From Paracoccus tibetensis (GTDB lineage Bacteria; Pseudomonadota; Alphaproteobacteria; Rhodobacterales; Rhodobacteraceae), in assembly GCF_900102505.1 (NCBI RefSeq), contig NZ_FMVT01000005.1, positions 124,001 to 188,000 of the forward strand: DNA of 64,000 nt, written 5' to 3'. Shown in pieces: positions 18,615 through 28,500 of this stretch. Each line of letters begins with the position of its first letter. The stretch's first letter is position 1. The notes below the pieces were generated by a model. It ran no database searches, had not been told where the DNA came from, and saw nothing but the letters and a program-made list of their open reading frames with translations. The position numbers and the translations under genes are program-made.

Positions 18615-20410
18615 GCTTCCAACGCTTCGACGACCCGGCGGGCGGCGGCGATCACGCGGCGCGCCTTGCCGACCTGCGCGGGCAGATGAAGGCGCTCGGC
18701 CTCGATGCCTTCATCATCCCCCGCGCCGACGCGCATCAGGGCGAATATGTGGCCGAAGCCGATGCGCGGCTCGCCTGGCTCACCGCCTTCACCGGCAGCG
18801 CGGGCTTCGCCGTCGTGACCGAGACCCGGGCGGGCGTCTTCATCGACGGCCGCTACCGCGTGCAGGTGCGCGGGCAGGTGGACCTGACGCAGTTCACGCC
18901 GGTGAACTGGCCCGAAACGCGTCCCTCTGACTGGCTGCAGGAGGCGCTGCCGCAGGGCGGGCGCGTGGGGTTCGATCCGTGGCTGCACAGCCGCAAGGAG
19001 ATCGAGACGATGGAGGCCGCGCTCGGCGGCAGCATCGCAATGATCGCGGTGGAGGCCAATCCCGTCGATGCCATCTGGCAGGACCGGCCCGCGCTGCCCG
19101 TGGGCGCAGCGCGCATCCATCCCGAGGATCTGGCGGGCGAAAGCGCCGGGCAGAAGCGCGCACGCCTCGCGGCCGAGCTGAAGGCAGCGGGGCAGGCTGC
19201 GGCGCTGCTGACCCTGCCCGACTCGATCTCGTGGCTGCTGAACATCCGGGGCAGCGACCTGCCGCGCAATCCGGTGGTGCAGTCCTTCGCGGTGCTGTCG
19301 GACAGCGGGCAGGTCTCGCTCTTCGCCGATCCCGCGAAGTTCAGCCCCGAGGTTCGGGCGCATCTGGGCAACGAGGTCGCGATCCTGCATGCCGAGGCCC
19401 TGCCCGCCGCGCTGACCGATCTGGAGGGGCCGGTGCGCCTGGACCCCGCCTCGGCGCCGGAAGCGGCCTTCCGCATCCTCGAGGCCGCCGGCACGGCGAT
19501 TGCCCGCGGCCCCGATCCGGCCGTCCTGCCCAAGGCGCGCAAGAACGCGGCCGAGCTGGCGGGCATGCGCGCGGCCCATCTGCGCGACGGGGCCGCGATG
19601 GTACGGCTGCTCGCGTGGCTCGACGCGCAGGACCCGGCGGCGCTGACCGAGATCGACGTGGTCCGCCAGCTCGAGGCGTTCCGGCGCGAGGCCGGGATCA
19701 TCGACATCAGCTTCGAGACGATCATGGGCAGCGGCCCCCACGGCGCCATCGTCCATTACCGCGTCAGCGAGGCCAGCAACCGCCGCCTCGCGCCGGGCGA
19801 GCTGCTGCTGATCGATTCGGGCGGGCAATATGCCGACGGGACGACCGACATCACCCGGACCGTCGCCCTGGGCGAGGCGCCGCAGGAGGCCGTCGCGCCC
19901 TACACGGCCGTGCTGCGGGGGATGATCGCCCTCAGCCGGGCGCGCTTTCCGAAGGGCGTCGCCGGGGCGCATCTGGACGCGCTGGCGCGGCAGTTCCTCT
20001 GGTCCGAGGGGCTCGATTTCGATCACGGCACCGGCCACGGCGTCGGGGCGGCGCTTTGCGTGCACGAGGGGCCGGTGCGGATCAGCCGCGCCAGCGACAT
20101 GGCGCTGGAGGCCGGCATGATCCTATCGAACGAGCCGGGCTATTACCGCGAGGGCAGCTTCGGCATCCGCATCGAGAACCTAGTGGCCGTGACCCAGGCC
20201 GAGGCCGAGCCCGGCCGGACCATGCTGGGCTTCGAGACGCTGACCATCTGCCCCATCGACCGCCGGTTGATCGACCTGCGGGCCCTGTCGCGGGACGAGC
20301 GCATCTGGCTCGACGCCTACCACGCGCAGGTGCGCGAGGCGCTGTCGCCGCTGCTCGAGGGTGAGGCGCTGGCCTGGCTCGACGAGGCCACCGCGCCGCT
20401 TCAGGACTAG
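18611..20410 (+). CDS. Xaa-Pro aminopeptidase (M24B family)
   Basis: A 599-residue three-domain aminopeptidase P, the long form related to eukaryotic cytosolic XPNPEP. It removes an N-terminal residue preceding proline. Two creatinase-like domains fill residues ~1-300. The C-terminal pita-bread domain has metal ligands in LLLIDSGGQYADGTTDIT (two Asp), TGHGVG (His), NEPGYY (Glu) and GIRIENL (Glu). The start is a GTG overlapping the previous stop; upstream sequence in this frame is shadow of the hydrolase gene. Confidence 0.92.
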   Translation: MSFQRFDDPAGGGDHAARLADLRGQMKALGLDAFIIPRADAHQGEYVAEADARLAWLTAFTGSAGFAVVTETRAGVFIDGRYRVQVRGQVDLTQFTPVNWPETRPSDWLQEALPQGGRVGFDPWLHSRKEIETMEAALGGSIAMIAVEANPVDAIWQDRPALPVGAARIHPEDLAGESAGQKRARLAAELKAAGQAAALLTLPDSISWLLNIRGSDLPRNPVVQSFAVLSDSGQVSLFADPAKFSPEVRAHLGNEVAILHAEALPAALTDLEGPVRLDPASAPEAAFRILEAAGTAIARGPDPAVLPKARKNAAELAGMRAAHLRDGAAMVRLLAWLDAQDPAALTEIDVVRQLEAFRREAGIIDISFETIMGSGPHGAIVHYRVSEASNRRLAPGELLLIDSGGQYADGTTDITRTVALGEAPQEAVAPYTAVLRGMIALSRARFPKGVAGAHLDALARQFLWSEGLDFDHGTGHGVGAALCVHEGPVRISRASDMALEAGMILSNEPGYYREGSFGIRIENLVAVTQAEAEPGRTMLGFETLTICPIDRRLIDLRALSRDERIWLDAYHAQVREALSPLLEGEALAWLDEATAPLQD

Positions 20411-20421
20411 CGCGGCGCGGC

Positions 20422-20469
20422 GGGGGGTGCGGGGGGCGGCCAGCCCCCCGCGGGGCCGCGGGACGCAAG
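20422..20469 (+). repeat. G6/C6 hairpin element, copy 1 (follows aminopeptidase P)
   Basis: GGGGGG-TGC-GGGGGG, a short loop, then CCCCCC and the tail CGCGGGACGCAA. It lies between the convergent aminopeptidase P and SDR genes. A second copy with the same tail follows the universal stress gene. Confidence 0.7.
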
Positions 20470-20476
20470 CAGCGCG

Positions 20477-21139
20477 TCAGACGAGGCCCAGGATCCGCGC
20501 CGCCTCGTCCGCGCAAGGCGTCAGCGCCGCGCGGTCCTCGCCCGGATGGAAGCGCGCGCGCACCGCCGTCGGCATGGGCGCGGGGCTGTCGATCAGGATG
20601 CGGGGGCCGGTGTTCACCGTCTCGGCCTGCCAGCTGCGGGCCAGCGCGATCTGCGCCGCCTTGCTGGCCCCGTAGGCGCCGAAGAACTTCTGTCCGCCCT
20701 GCGGGTCGTCAAAGAAGATCGCCGTGCCGGATTTCGCGCGCAGCAGGGGCTCCAGCAGCACGATCAGCCCGCGCGTCACCTCGACGTTCAGCAGCATCGA
20801 CTTCGACCAGTCCTTGCCGCTGATATGCGGCGCCGGAGAAAGGGGCGCGGCATGGATCGCCGTATGGGCCCAGAGGTCGATGCCGCCCCACCGTTTCAGC
20901 ACCGCGTCCGCCAGCTGCTGCATCGCCGCCGGCTCGGTCACGTCCATGGGCGCCAACGTCGCCTCGCCGCCCTTGGCGCGGATGCGGTCGTCCAACTCCT
21001 CCAGCCCGCCGACGGTCCGCGCCACCGCGAGGACGTGATAGCCGCGCGCCGCCAGCCCCTCGGCCAGCGCCGCCCCGAGGCCGCGCGAGGCCCCCGTCAC
21101 CAGCGCCAGCTTCGGCGCGTCATTCGATACCTGTTCCAT
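20477..21139 (-). CDS. SDR family oxidoreductase
   Basis: A 220-residue short-chain dehydrogenase/reductase. The nucleotide site TGASRGLGAALAEGLA lies near the N-terminus and the YxxxK motif reads YGASKAA. The residue 13 places before that tyrosine, normally the catalytic serine, is not serine here (the stretch is AIFFDDPQGGQKFFGAY), so a classical dehydrogenase reaction is doubtful. The start is the ATG preceded by AAGGGACG. It lies downstream of citrate synthase but behind that gene's terminator. Substrate unknown. Confidence 0.8.
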   Translation of the reverse strand: MEQVSNDAPKLALVTGASRGLGAALAEGLAARGYHVLAVARTVGGLEELDDRIRAKGGEATLAPMDVTEPAAMQQLADAVLKRWGGIDLWAHTAIHAAPLSPAPHISGKDWSKSMLLNVEVTRGLIVLLEPLLRAKSGTAIFFDDPQGGQKFFGAYGASKAAQIALARSWQAETVNTGPRILIDSPAPMPTAVRARFHPGEDRAALTPCADEAARILGLV

Positions 21140-21194
21140 GATGCGTCCCTTGCCACCCGGCCGCGTCCCGCGCAAGACCCGCGCGCCGCGCATG

Positions 21195-21221
21195 AAAAAG
21201 GGGCCCGCGGCGGGGCCCCTT
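21195..21221 (-). terminator. Intrinsic terminator of gltA
   Basis: On the minus strand a 9-bp stem (AAGGGGCCC / GGGCCCCTT) is followed by TTTTT, 18 bases after the citrate synthase stop. This is a textbook terminator. Confidence 0.9.
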
Positions 21222-21238
21222 CACGATCCTCGCGCGGC

Positions 21239-22528
21239 TCAGCGCGCGGTCAGATCCACATAGTCCCGGCGCTCGGCGCCGACATAGAGCTGGCGCGGGC
21301 GGCCGATCTTGTTCTGCGGATCGCCGATCATCTCTTTCCACTGCGCGATCCAGCCGACCGTGCGCGAGAGCGCGAAGATCGGCGTGAACATCGAGGTCGG
21401 GAAGCCCATCGCCTCGAGGATGATGCCCGAGTAGAAGTCGACGTTCGGATAGAGCTTCTTCTCGATGAAGTACTCGTCCTCGAGCGCGATCTTCTCCAGC
21501 TCCTTGGCGACCTGCAGCGTCGGGTTGTCCTTGATCCCCAGCAGGTCCAGCACCTCGTCGGCCGATTCCTTCATGACCTTCGCGCGCGGATCAAAGTTCT
21601 TGTAGACCCGGTGCCCGAAGCCCATCAGCTTGAACGGGTCCGACTTGTCCTTGGCGCGGGCGATGAACTCGGGGATGCGGTCCACCGTCCCGATCTCGCG
21701 CAGCATCTCGAGGCAGGCCTGGTTGGCGCCGCCATGGGCCGGGCCCCAGAGGCAGGCGATTCCGGCCGCGATGCAGGCGAAGGGGTTCGCGCCCGACGAG
21801 CCGGCAAGACGCACGGTCGACGTCGAGGCGTTCTGCTCGTGATCGGCATGCAGCGTGAAGATGCGGTCCATCGCGCGCGACAGGGCCGGATCGACCGTGT
21901 ATTTCTCGGCCGGGACCGAGAAGCACATGTTCAGGAAGTTCGCGGCATAATCCAGATCGTTCTGCGGATAGACGAAGGGCTGGCCGATCGAATACTTGTA
22001 GGCCATCGCCGCGATCGTCGGCAGCTTGGCGATCAGGCGGATCGCCGCGACCTCGCGCTGCCACTCGTCGTTCACGTCGGTCGAGTCGTGGTAGAAGGCC
22101 GACATGGCGCCCACGACGCCGACCATGGTCGCCATCGGATGCGCATCGCGACGGAAGCCGCGGAAGAAGTTGTGCATCTGCTCATGCACCATCGTGTGGC
22201 GCGTGACGCGGTTGCGGAAATCCTCCATCTGGGTCGGCGAGGGCAGCTCGCCGTAGAGCAGCAGGTAGCAGACTTCCACATAGCAGGACTTGGCGGCCAG
22301 CTGCTCGATCGGGTAGCCGCGATACCACAGCTCGCCCTTGTCGCCATCGATGAAGGTGATGGTCGACTCGCAGCTGGCGGTCGAGGTGAAGCCGGGGTCA
22401 TAGGTGAAGACATCGGCCTGCCCGTAGAGCTTGCGGATGTCCAGAACGTCCGGCCCCTGGGTCGGGCTGAGGATCGGCAGCTCGTATTCGGCGTCGTTCA
22501 GCAGCAGCTTGGCACTCTTTTCGGCCAT
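21239..22528 (-). CDS. gltA: Citrate synthase
   Basis: The 429-residue type II (hexameric, NADH-sensitive family) citrate synthase, first enzyme of the TCA cycle, condensing acetyl-CoA with oxaloacetate. Signature stretches are [31 protein letters not shown] with the active-site histidine, and [14 protein letters not shown], with the catalytic Asp in the C-terminal DFYSG segment. Two tandem ATGs are possible (22531, 22528); the second is 6 bases from AAAGGA and is chosen. An upstream in-frame extension to 22654 overlaps gltX and is not coding. It follows gltX by 70 bp on the same strand. Confidence 0.96.
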   Translation of the reverse strand: MAEKSAKLLLNDAEYELPILSPTQGPDVLDIRKLYGQADVFTYDPGFTSTASCESTITFIDGDKGELWYRGYPIEQLAAKSCYVEVCYLLLYGELPSPTQMEDFRNRVTRHTMVHEQMHNFFRGFRRDAHPMATMVGVVGAMSAFYHDSTDVNDEWQREVAAIRLIAKLPTIAAMAYKYSIGQPFVYPQNDLDYAANFLNMCFSVPAEKYTVDPALSRAMDRIFTLHADHEQNASTSTVRLAGSSGANPFACIAAGIACLWGPAHGGANQACLEMLREIGTVDRIPEFIARAKDKSDPFKLMGFGHRVYKNFDPRAKVMKESADEVLDLLGIKDNPTLQVAKELEKIALEDEYFIEKKLYPNVDFYSGIILEAMGFPTSMFTPIFALSRTVGWIAQWKEMIGDPQNKIGRPRQLYVGAERRDYVDLTAR

Positions 22529-22598
22529 CATGCGTCCTTTCCGGCTAGGCCCGTCCCTGCGGCACGGAGCCGCGCGGCCGGGCATGATTGCGGCAGGC

Positions 22599-24017
22599 TC
22601 AGCCTGCCAGATCGGTCTGGTCCCGAAGCCGGGCCAGCGATTCCTCGCGGCCAAGCGCCGTCATCATGTCGAAGACACTGGGGGTGGTGCTGGTCCCGGC
22701 CAGAGCGGCGCGGAGGGGCCCCGCGATCTTGCCAAGACCCACGCCATTTTCTTCGGCAACCGCTTTGGCCGCCTGCTCCAGCGCGTCTCGCGTCCAGCTA
22801 ACATTCTGCACTGCGGCAGTCAATGTTCTCAGCATACCACGGGATACCGGATCGAGAGACTTTGCCGCTTTTTCCTCGACGGCGATGGGCCGCTCGACCA
22901 GCGCGAAGCGCGCCTGATCCAGCAGCGCCGGCAGGGTCTTCGCCTTCTCCTTCAACGCCCCCATCGCGCCCAGGATGCGCTGCGACTGCGTCTCGGTCAG
23001 CGGCGCGTGGCCGGCCTCGGCCATCCAGGCCTCCAACGCCTCCAGCACGGCCGCGTCCTCCATCGTGCCGATGTGGTGGCCGCTCACATGCTCCAGCTTC
23101 TTGAAGTCGAGCCGCGCGGGCGCCCGGCCGATGCCGCCCAGGTCGAACCACTCCCGCGCCTGCGCGTCGCCGAAAAGCTCGTCGTCGCCGTGGCTCCAGC
23201 CGAGCCGCGCGAGGTAGTTGCGCATCGCCGCCGGAGGATAGCCGAGCGCGGCAAATTCATGCAGCCCCACCGCGCCGTGCCGCTTGGACAGCTTCTTGCC
23301 GTCCTCGCCGTGGATCAGCGGGATATGGGCGAAGACCGGCCGCGGCCAGCCCATCGCGTCGTAGATCTGGATCTGCCGCGCGGTGTTCGTCAGGTGGTCG
23401 TCGCCGCGGATGACATGCGTCACGCCCATGTCGTGATCGTCCACCACCACGGCCAGCATGTAGGTTGGCGTGCCGTCGCTGCGCAGCAGCACCATGTCGT
23501 CCAACTGGTCGTTCGCGACGCGAACCTCGCCCTGCACCTCGTCCGCGATCACCGTCTCGCCGCTGCGGGGCGCCTTGAGGCGAATGGCGTAGAGCGCGTC
23601 CGGCAGGTCGGTCGCGTCGCGCCACGGGCTCTGGAAGGGCTGGCGGGGGTTCGCCTCGCGGAAGGCGGCGATCTCCTCGGGGGTCGAGAAGCACTTGTAG
23701 GCCGTGCCGCCGGCCAGCATCTGCCGCGCCACCTCGGCATGGCGGTCCTTGCGGGCGAACTGGCTGATCGGCTCGCCGTCCCAATCAAGGCCGAGCCAGC
23801 TCAGCCCCTTCAGGATCGCCTCGGTCGCCTCGGGGGTCGAGCGGGCGCGATCCGTGTCCTCGATCCGCAGAAGGAACTTGCCGCCCCGGCCGCGCGCATA
23901 GAGCCAGTTGAACAGCGCCGTCCGCGCGCCCCCGATATGCAGATAGCCCGTCGGCGAGGGGGCGAAGCGGGTGACGACGGGTGCGGCGGCGGGTTCGGCG
24001 GCGGCGGTCTGGGTCAT
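22599..24017 (-). CDS. gltX: Glutamate--tRNA ligase
   Basis: A 472-residue class I glutamyl-tRNA synthetase. The HIGH-type motif is [19 protein letters not shown] and the KMSKS-type motif is [10 protein letters not shown]. Alphaproteobacteria often have two such enzymes, one charging tRNA-Glu and one tRNA-Gln for later amidation; which one this is cannot be told from sequence inspection. It is divergent from comEC and has a good candidate promoter in the shared space. Confidence 0.95.
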   Translation of the reverse strand: MTQTAAAEPAAAPVVTRFAPSPTGYLHIGGARTALFNWLYARGRGGKFLLRIEDTDRARSTPEATEAILKGLSWLGLDWDGEPISQFARKDRHAEVARQMLAGGTAYKCFSTPEEIAAFREANPRQPFQSPWRDATDLPDALYAIRLKAPRSGETVIADEVQGEVRVANDQLDDMVLLRSDGTPTYMLAVVVDDHDMGVTHVIRGDDHLTNTARQIQIYDAMGWPRPVFAHIPLIHGEDGKKLSKRHGAVGLHEFAALGYPPAAMRNYLARLGWSHGDDELFGDAQAREWFDLGGIGRAPARLDFKKLEHVSGHHIGTMEDAAVLEALEAWMAEAGHAPLTETQSQRILGAMGALKEKAKTLPALLDQARFALVERPIAVEEKAAKSLDPVSRGMLRTLTAAVQNVSWTRDALEQAAKAVAEENGVGLGKIAGPLRAALAGTSTTPSVFDMMTALGREESLARLRDQTDLAG

Positions 24018-24061
24018 GGAGGCTTTCGGCTCTGGGCTGTTCTGAGGCGGAGCCAGCGCCG

Positions 24062-24090
24062 TTAACGCTTTGGTAAGGCCGGCCTGTCAA
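24062..24090 (-). promoter_or_regulatory. Candidate sigma-70 promoter of gltX
   Basis: On the minus strand a perfect TTGACA (24090-24085) stands 17 bp from CGTTAA (24067-24062), giving a start about 38-40 bases upstream of the gltX ATG. Confidence 0.5.
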
Positions 24091-24132
24091 TCTCGCGGCA
24101 AGTGATAGTCAAGGCGCCCGGAAAGGACAAGG

Positions 24133-26361
24133 ATGTTGCCCCAAGACGGCACGCTCGCCGCGCCAGCCACGCCGATGCCGGCTGCCCGGCCGCGGGCCCT
24201 GCCGCGCGCGACGGCACGGCGCAGCGCGCGTCCGGCGGCCGCGCCGCGGGCGGGCCTGCTGGCCTGGGTGCCGGTCCTTCTGGCGGCGGGGATCGGGCTG
24301 TGGTTCCTCAGCCCGGCGCTGCCGACCACGCTGCACTGGACCATCCTCGGGCTTGCCGGCGCGGCGGGTGTCGCGCTGTCCCGCGGCGCGCTGCGCCTGG
24401 CCGAGGCGGGCCGCATCGCCTGGCAGCGCGCCGATGCGCTGCGGCTGCTTGGACTGGCCGCGGCGCTTGTTTGCGCGGGTTTCGCGCTGGCGGCGACGCG
24501 GGCCTCGCTGGTGGCGGCGCCGGTCCTCGACTGGCGCTATTACGGCCCGGTCGAGGGGCGCGTGGTCCAGATCGACCGGTCGGCCCGCGACCGCCTGCGG
24601 CTGACGCTGGATCAGGTCGTCCTGCGCGACCTCGACCCCGACGAGACGCCGCACCGCGTCCGCCTGTCCCTGACCGATCCGGCCGAGGAGGATCTGCCGC
24701 CCATCGGCCAGCGCGTGATGCTGACCGGGCATCTCGGCCCGCCGCCCGGCCCCGCCTCGCCCGGCAGCTTCGACTTCCGCCTGAACGCCTGGTTCCAGGG
24801 CCTCGGCGCGGTCGGCTACAGCCGCACGCCGATCCTGGCCGTCGCGCCGCCCGAGGGCGGGCAGTGGCGGCTTCACCGCGCGCGCATGGCGCTGAGCGAG
24901 GCGGTGCAGGACCGCATCCCCGGACAGGCCGGCGCACTTGCGGCGGCGCTGATGACGGGCGACCGCTCGGGCATCACCGAGGCCACGACCGAGCTGATGC
25001 GCGCCTCGAACCTGTCGCATGTGATCGCGATCTCGGGGCTGCACATGGGGCTGCTGACGGGCTTCGTCTACGCGGCGCTGCGGCTGGCGCTGGTGCTGGC
25101 GCAGGGTCTGGGCGCCCGGCTGCCGCTGCCAGCGCACAAGCTGGCGGCAATCGGCGCTCTGGCAGCGGCGGCGGGCTATCTGTGGCTGTCCGGAGCCAGC
25201 GTGGCCACGCAGCGCGCCTTCGTGACAGTCGCGGTGATGCTGCTCGCGATCCTTGCGGACCGGCGGGCAATCTCGCTGCGGACGGTGGCGCTGGCCGCGA
25301 CCGCGATCCTGATCCTCAGCCCCGAGGCGCTGACCTCGCCCGGCTTCCAGATGAGCTTTGCCGCCACCATCGCCCTGATCCTGACCTTCGGCCCGTGGAG
25401 CCGCGTCGCGCCAGGCCTTCCGCGCTGGCTGCGGCCGGTGCTGATGCTGCTGGTCTCGTCGCTGGTGGCGGGCCTTGCGACCGCGCCAATCGGGGCCGCG
25501 CATTTCAGCCGGATGTCGCAATACGGGCTCTTGGCCAACATGCTGGCCGTGCCGGTGATGGGCACGCTGATCATGCCCTCGGGCGTGATCGCGCTGGTGC
25601 TGGCGCCCATCGGACTGGAGGCGCCGGCGCTGTGGGTCATGGGGCTGGGCGCAGGCTGGATGCTGCGCGTCGCGGGCTTCGTCGCGGGCCTCGAGGGGGC
25701 CGTGACGGCAATTCCCGTGCCGCCCGCCGCGGTGCTGCCGCTCTTGGGCTTCGGCGCGGTCGGGCTGGTCCTGACCTGGCGCCGGCGCAGCCAGCGCAGC
25801 CTGCCCGCGCTGGCGGGACAGGCCTGCGGCGCGGCGATGATCCTGGCCGGCGGCCTTCTCTGGGTAACGGCGAGCCGGCCGGCCGTGCTGATCGCGCCCG
25901 AGGGCGAGGCGGTGGGGATCATGACCCCGGCCGGCCGCGCCGTCTCGAAGCCCGCCGGCGGGTCCTTCGTCGTCTCGACCTGGCTTCTGGAGGATGGCGA
26001 TGTCGCCGACCAGGAGGCGTCGGCGGCCCGGCCGCTCTGGCGCGGCGACAGCCGCGACCGCAGCGCGGACCTGCCGCAGGGCTGGCAGATCCTGCACGTC
26101 ACCGGCAAGGGATCGGGCGCGCGCGGCGCCGCGCTCTGCGCCCCGCGCCGCATCATCGTCGCGACCGAGCCGACAGGCCTGCCACCAACGGCGCCCTGCC
26201 TCGTCTTCGACAGCGACCGGCTCCGCCGCACCGGCGCCGTGGCGCTGGAGATGGGCGAGGACGGCCCCGCCTGGCGCGGGGTCGCCGAGACGCATCCGGT
26301 GCTGCGGGTGGAGAGGCCGCGGCGCGGTCAGCGCCCGCAGCGCCAAGCGGCGCCGGGCTGA
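24133..26361 (+). CDS. comEC: ComEC/Rec2-type membrane channel protein
   Basis: A 742-residue polytopic inner-membrane protein of the ComEC family, which carries single-stranded DNA into the cytoplasm during natural transformation. After a basic N-terminus and two helices comes a DUF4131-like soluble part (~125-250). The competence domain follows with the hallmark SHVIAISGLHMGL and about seven helices (~290-560). The last ~150 residues contain no HxHxD motif, so the metallo-beta-lactamase domain of Bacillus ComEC appears absent or degenerate, as I recall is usual in this group. The ATG follows AAGGACAAGG. Confidence 0.88.
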   Translation: MLPQDGTLAAPATPMPAARPRALPRATARRSARPAAAPRAGLLAWVPVLLAAGIGLWFLSPALPTTLHWTILGLAGAAGVALSRGALRLAEAGRIAWQRADALRLLGLAAALVCAGFALAATRASLVAAPVLDWRYYGPVEGRVVQIDRSARDRLRLTLDQVVLRDLDPDETPHRVRLSLTDPAEEDLPPIGQRVMLTGHLGPPPGPASPGSFDFRLNAWFQGLGAVGYSRTPILAVAPPEGGQWRLHRARMALSEAVQDRIPGQAGALAAALMTGDRSGITEATTELMRASNLSHVIAISGLHMGLLTGFVYAALRLALVLAQGLGARLPLPAHKLAAIGALAAAAGYLWLSGASVATQRAFVTVAVMLLAILADRRAISLRTVALAATAILILSPEALTSPGFQMSFAATIALILTFGPWSRVAPGLPRWLRPVLMLLVSSLVAGLATAPIGAAHFSRMSQYGLLANMLAVPVMGTLIMPSGVIALVLAPIGLEAPALWVMGLGAGWMLRVAGFVAGLEGAVTAIPVPPAAVLPLLGFGAVGLVLTWRRRSQRSLPALAGQACGAAMILAGGLLWVTASRPAVLIAPEGEAVGIMTPAGRAVSKPAGGSFVVSTWLLEDGDVADQEASAARPLWRGDSRDRSADLPQGWQILHVTGKGSGARGAALCAPRRIIVATEPTGLPPTAPCLVFDSDRLRRTGAVALEMGEDGPAWRGVAETHPVLRVERPRRGQRPQRQAAPG

Positions 26362-26368
26362 GGCGCCC

Positions 26369-26596
26369 TCAATCCGGCCGCGTCAGCCGCGCGACCAGCC
26401 GGCGCGCCAGCGGCGCCACGACCAGCACGGCCGGAAAGGCCACCGCCCAGCTCGAGAGCCAGTTTCCCAGCCACAGCCCGCCCACGCCGTGCGTCATGCC
26501 CACCGCCCGCAGCGTCGCGATGCCCGAGACGAGCGACGACATCAGGCCCGAGAGGAAGAACCCGAAGAGGATCGGCGCATAGCGGGCCGGGATCAT
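26369..26596 (-). CDS. DUF2798 small membrane protein
   Basis: A 75-residue protein with two predicted membrane helices (about residues 8-28 and 42-63), ending in a basic cytoplasmic tail (RRLVARLTRPD). The pattern YAPILFGFFLSGLMSSLVSG...WLSSWAVAFP fits the DUF2798 family, whose function is unknown. It starts 10 bp after the aminotransferase gene on the same strand and its stop is 7 bp from the comEC stop. Confidence 0.8.
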   Translation of the reverse strand: MIPARYAPILFGFFLSGLMSSLVSGIATLRAVGMTHGVGGLWLGNWLSSWAVAFPAVLVVAPLARRLVARLTRPD

Positions 26597-26606
26597 GCCG
26601 CTCGCC

Positions 26607-27968
26607 TCACGCGACTTCGGCGAAGACGCGGGTCAAGGCCTGCTCGAGCTTGTCGAACATCTCGTCCATCTGCGCCTCGGTCAGGATGAAGGGCGGGCAG
26701 AGCACGATCGACTGGCCGAGCGGGCGGCAGATGAGCCCCAGGTCGGTGCAGGTGTTCGCGATCCGCTCGGAGACCGACAGATGCCCCTCGAACGGGGTCT
26801 TGCTGGCCTTGTCGCGCACCGCCTCCAGCGCCCACATGAAGCCGACGCCGCGATACTCGCCGATGTTCGGGTTCTGGGCGAGGCGCTTGAGACCGGCCTC
26901 GAAGCGGGGGGCGAGGTCGACGACGTTCTGCGCCAGCCCCTCGTTCATCACCACGTCGATGGCCTTCAGCGCGATGGCGCAGCCCACCGGGTGACCCGAG
27001 GCGGTGAAGCCGTGCGGGAACTCCTCGATCTTCTCGACCGCGGCCTGCACGCGGTCGGCCAGTTCCGGCCCCAGGATCACGGCGCCCATCGGGAAGAGCC
27101 CGGCGGTCAGGTTCTTCGAGCTGATGATCGCGTCCGGCACGAAGTCGTAGGTCTGGTTGCCCCAGGTGTGGCCGGTGCGGCCGAAGCCGGTGATGACCTC
27201 GTCCGCGATCATCGGGATGTCGTATTTCTTCAGGATCGGCAGCACCGCCTGGAAATAGCCGGCCGAGGGCGGGATGACCCCGCCCGCGCCCTGCACCGGC
27301 TCGGCGAAGAAGCCGGCGATGGTGTCGGCGCCCTCGCGCTGGATCACCTCTTCCAACTCGCGCGCGAGGCGGGCCGTGAACTGCTCTTCCGTCTCGCCGG
27401 CCTCGCCATAGCGCCAGAAATGCGGGCAGGTCAGGTGGATGAAGCCGGGCAGCGGCAGGCCGAAGACCTCGTTATAGGGCTTGCCGGTCATGCTGGCCGA
27501 GACGGCGGTGACGCCGTGATAGGCGTTCCAGCGCGTCAGGATCTTGCGGCGCTGCGGCTTGCCTTCGGAGGCGTGCAGGAACCACAGCATCTTGACCATG
27601 GTGTCGTTCGCCTCGGAGCCCGAATTGGTGTAGAAGACCTTGCCTCGCGCGAAGGGCGAGACCTCGACCAGCTTCTCGGACAGCATCACGGTCTGGTCGG
27701 ACATGCGCCCAAAGAAGGCGTGATAGCCGGGAAAGCGGTCGTATTGCGCCTTGGCCGCCTCTGCCAGACCCTTGTGGTCGAAGCCGGCGACCATGTTCCA
27801 GAGGCCTGAATTGGCATCCAGGTAGCGGCGGCCGTTCACGTCGACGACATAGGGCCCCTCGCCATGAGTCAGGACGACGGCGCCACGCTTCTGCACGCTC
27901 GGCAGGTCCGTGAAGCCGTAAAGCGAATACTCGTCGGCCCGTGCTTCCCAACTTTGCGGCTGCGTCAT
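26607..27968 (-). CDS. Class III pyridoxal-phosphate aminotransferase
   Basis: A 453-residue fold-type I aminotransferase of the omega-amino acid:pyruvate type. The PLP-binding aspartate is in [14 protein letters not shown] and the Schiff-base lysine in [14 protein letters not shown]. The [15 protein letters not shown] segment and the W/F-rich small-substrate pocket (YHAFFGRMS) resemble beta-alanine/omega-amino acid transaminases. The true amino donor is not determinable here. The start is the second of two closely spaced ATGs (27974, 27968), placed 7-8 bases from GGGGAG. It is co-transcribed with the DUF2798 gene. Confidence 0.88.
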   Translation of the reverse strand: MTQPQSWEARADEYSLYGFTDLPSVQKRGAVVLTHGEGPYVVDVNGRRYLDANSGLWNMVAGFDHKGLAEAAKAQYDRFPGYHAFFGRMSDQTVMLSEKLVEVSPFARGKVFYTNSGSEANDTMVKMLWFLHASEGKPQRRKILTRWNAYHGVTAVSASMTGKPYNEVFGLPLPGFIHLTCPHFWRYGEAGETEEQFTARLARELEEVIQREGADTIAGFFAEPVQGAGGVIPPSAGYFQAVLPILKKYDIPMIADEVITGFGRTGHTWGNQTYDFVPDAIISSKNLTAGLFPMGAVILGPELADRVQAAVEKIEEFPHGFTASGHPVGCAIALKAIDVVMNEGLAQNVVDLAPRFEAGLKRLAQNPNIGEYRGVGFMWALEAVRDKASKTPFEGHLSVSERIANTCTDLGLICRPLGQSIVLCPPFILTEAQMDEMFDKLEQALTRVFAEVA

Positions 27969-28086
27969 CGTCATGCTCCCCTGCGGATGTGGCGGCAGGC
28001 TAGACGGGCGCCCCGCCGCGTTCAATGGGGGCTGGCGAAGCGCCGGCACGCGGAACGGCGGCGCGGCGTTCTGCCGGTGGCGGCCG

Positions 28087-28431
28087 TCACTTCGCCCGCA
28101 CGGGGCGCGGGCGCGGCAGGCCGATCTGGTCCAGCGCCGCCTCGAACGCGGTCATGGCGCCGCCGCCGGTCTCGGCCAGAAGCGCATCGTATTGCGCCCG
28201 CAGCGCCCGCTTCTCCTCGCCCTTGCAGTCGTTCCACGGCCGGCCCTGCAGGGCCATGTGCAGCACGTAATAGGGGATGAAATGCGGACGCGCGCCCGCG
28301 GCCAGAAGCGCGCGATAGGCCTCGTGCGCGCCAAGCGCGCGCAGGCGGGCGGCGTCGGGGATGCCGGCCTCGGCCAGGGCGCGTGCGGTGGCGGGGCCGA
28401 TATTGGGGATCGTCGTCAGGTCGCTGGCCAT
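28087..28431 (-). CDS. TfoX C-terminal domain protein
   Basis: A 114-residue protein made of the TfoX/Sxy C-terminal domain alone, a helix-hairpin-helix-like unit ([20 protein letters not shown]) followed by [25 protein letters not shown]. Full TfoX/Sxy regulates competence genes in gammaproteobacteria; the N-terminal half is missing here and no such role is established in this group. The ATG has GAGG five bases upstream. It is divergent from miaB. Its location close to comEC may be chance. Confidence 0.82.
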   Translation of the reverse strand: MASDLTTIPNIGPATARALAEAGIPDAARLRALGAHEAYRALLAAGARPHFIPYYVLHMALQGRPWNDCKGEEKRALRAQYDALLAETGGGAMTAFEAALDQIGLPRPRPVRAK

Positions 28432-28500
28432 CCGCGCCTCGGTCCCTTCCCAAGCGGCGGCGATTCCTGTATCGCTGCGCGAATTCAAGGACAGCATGAC

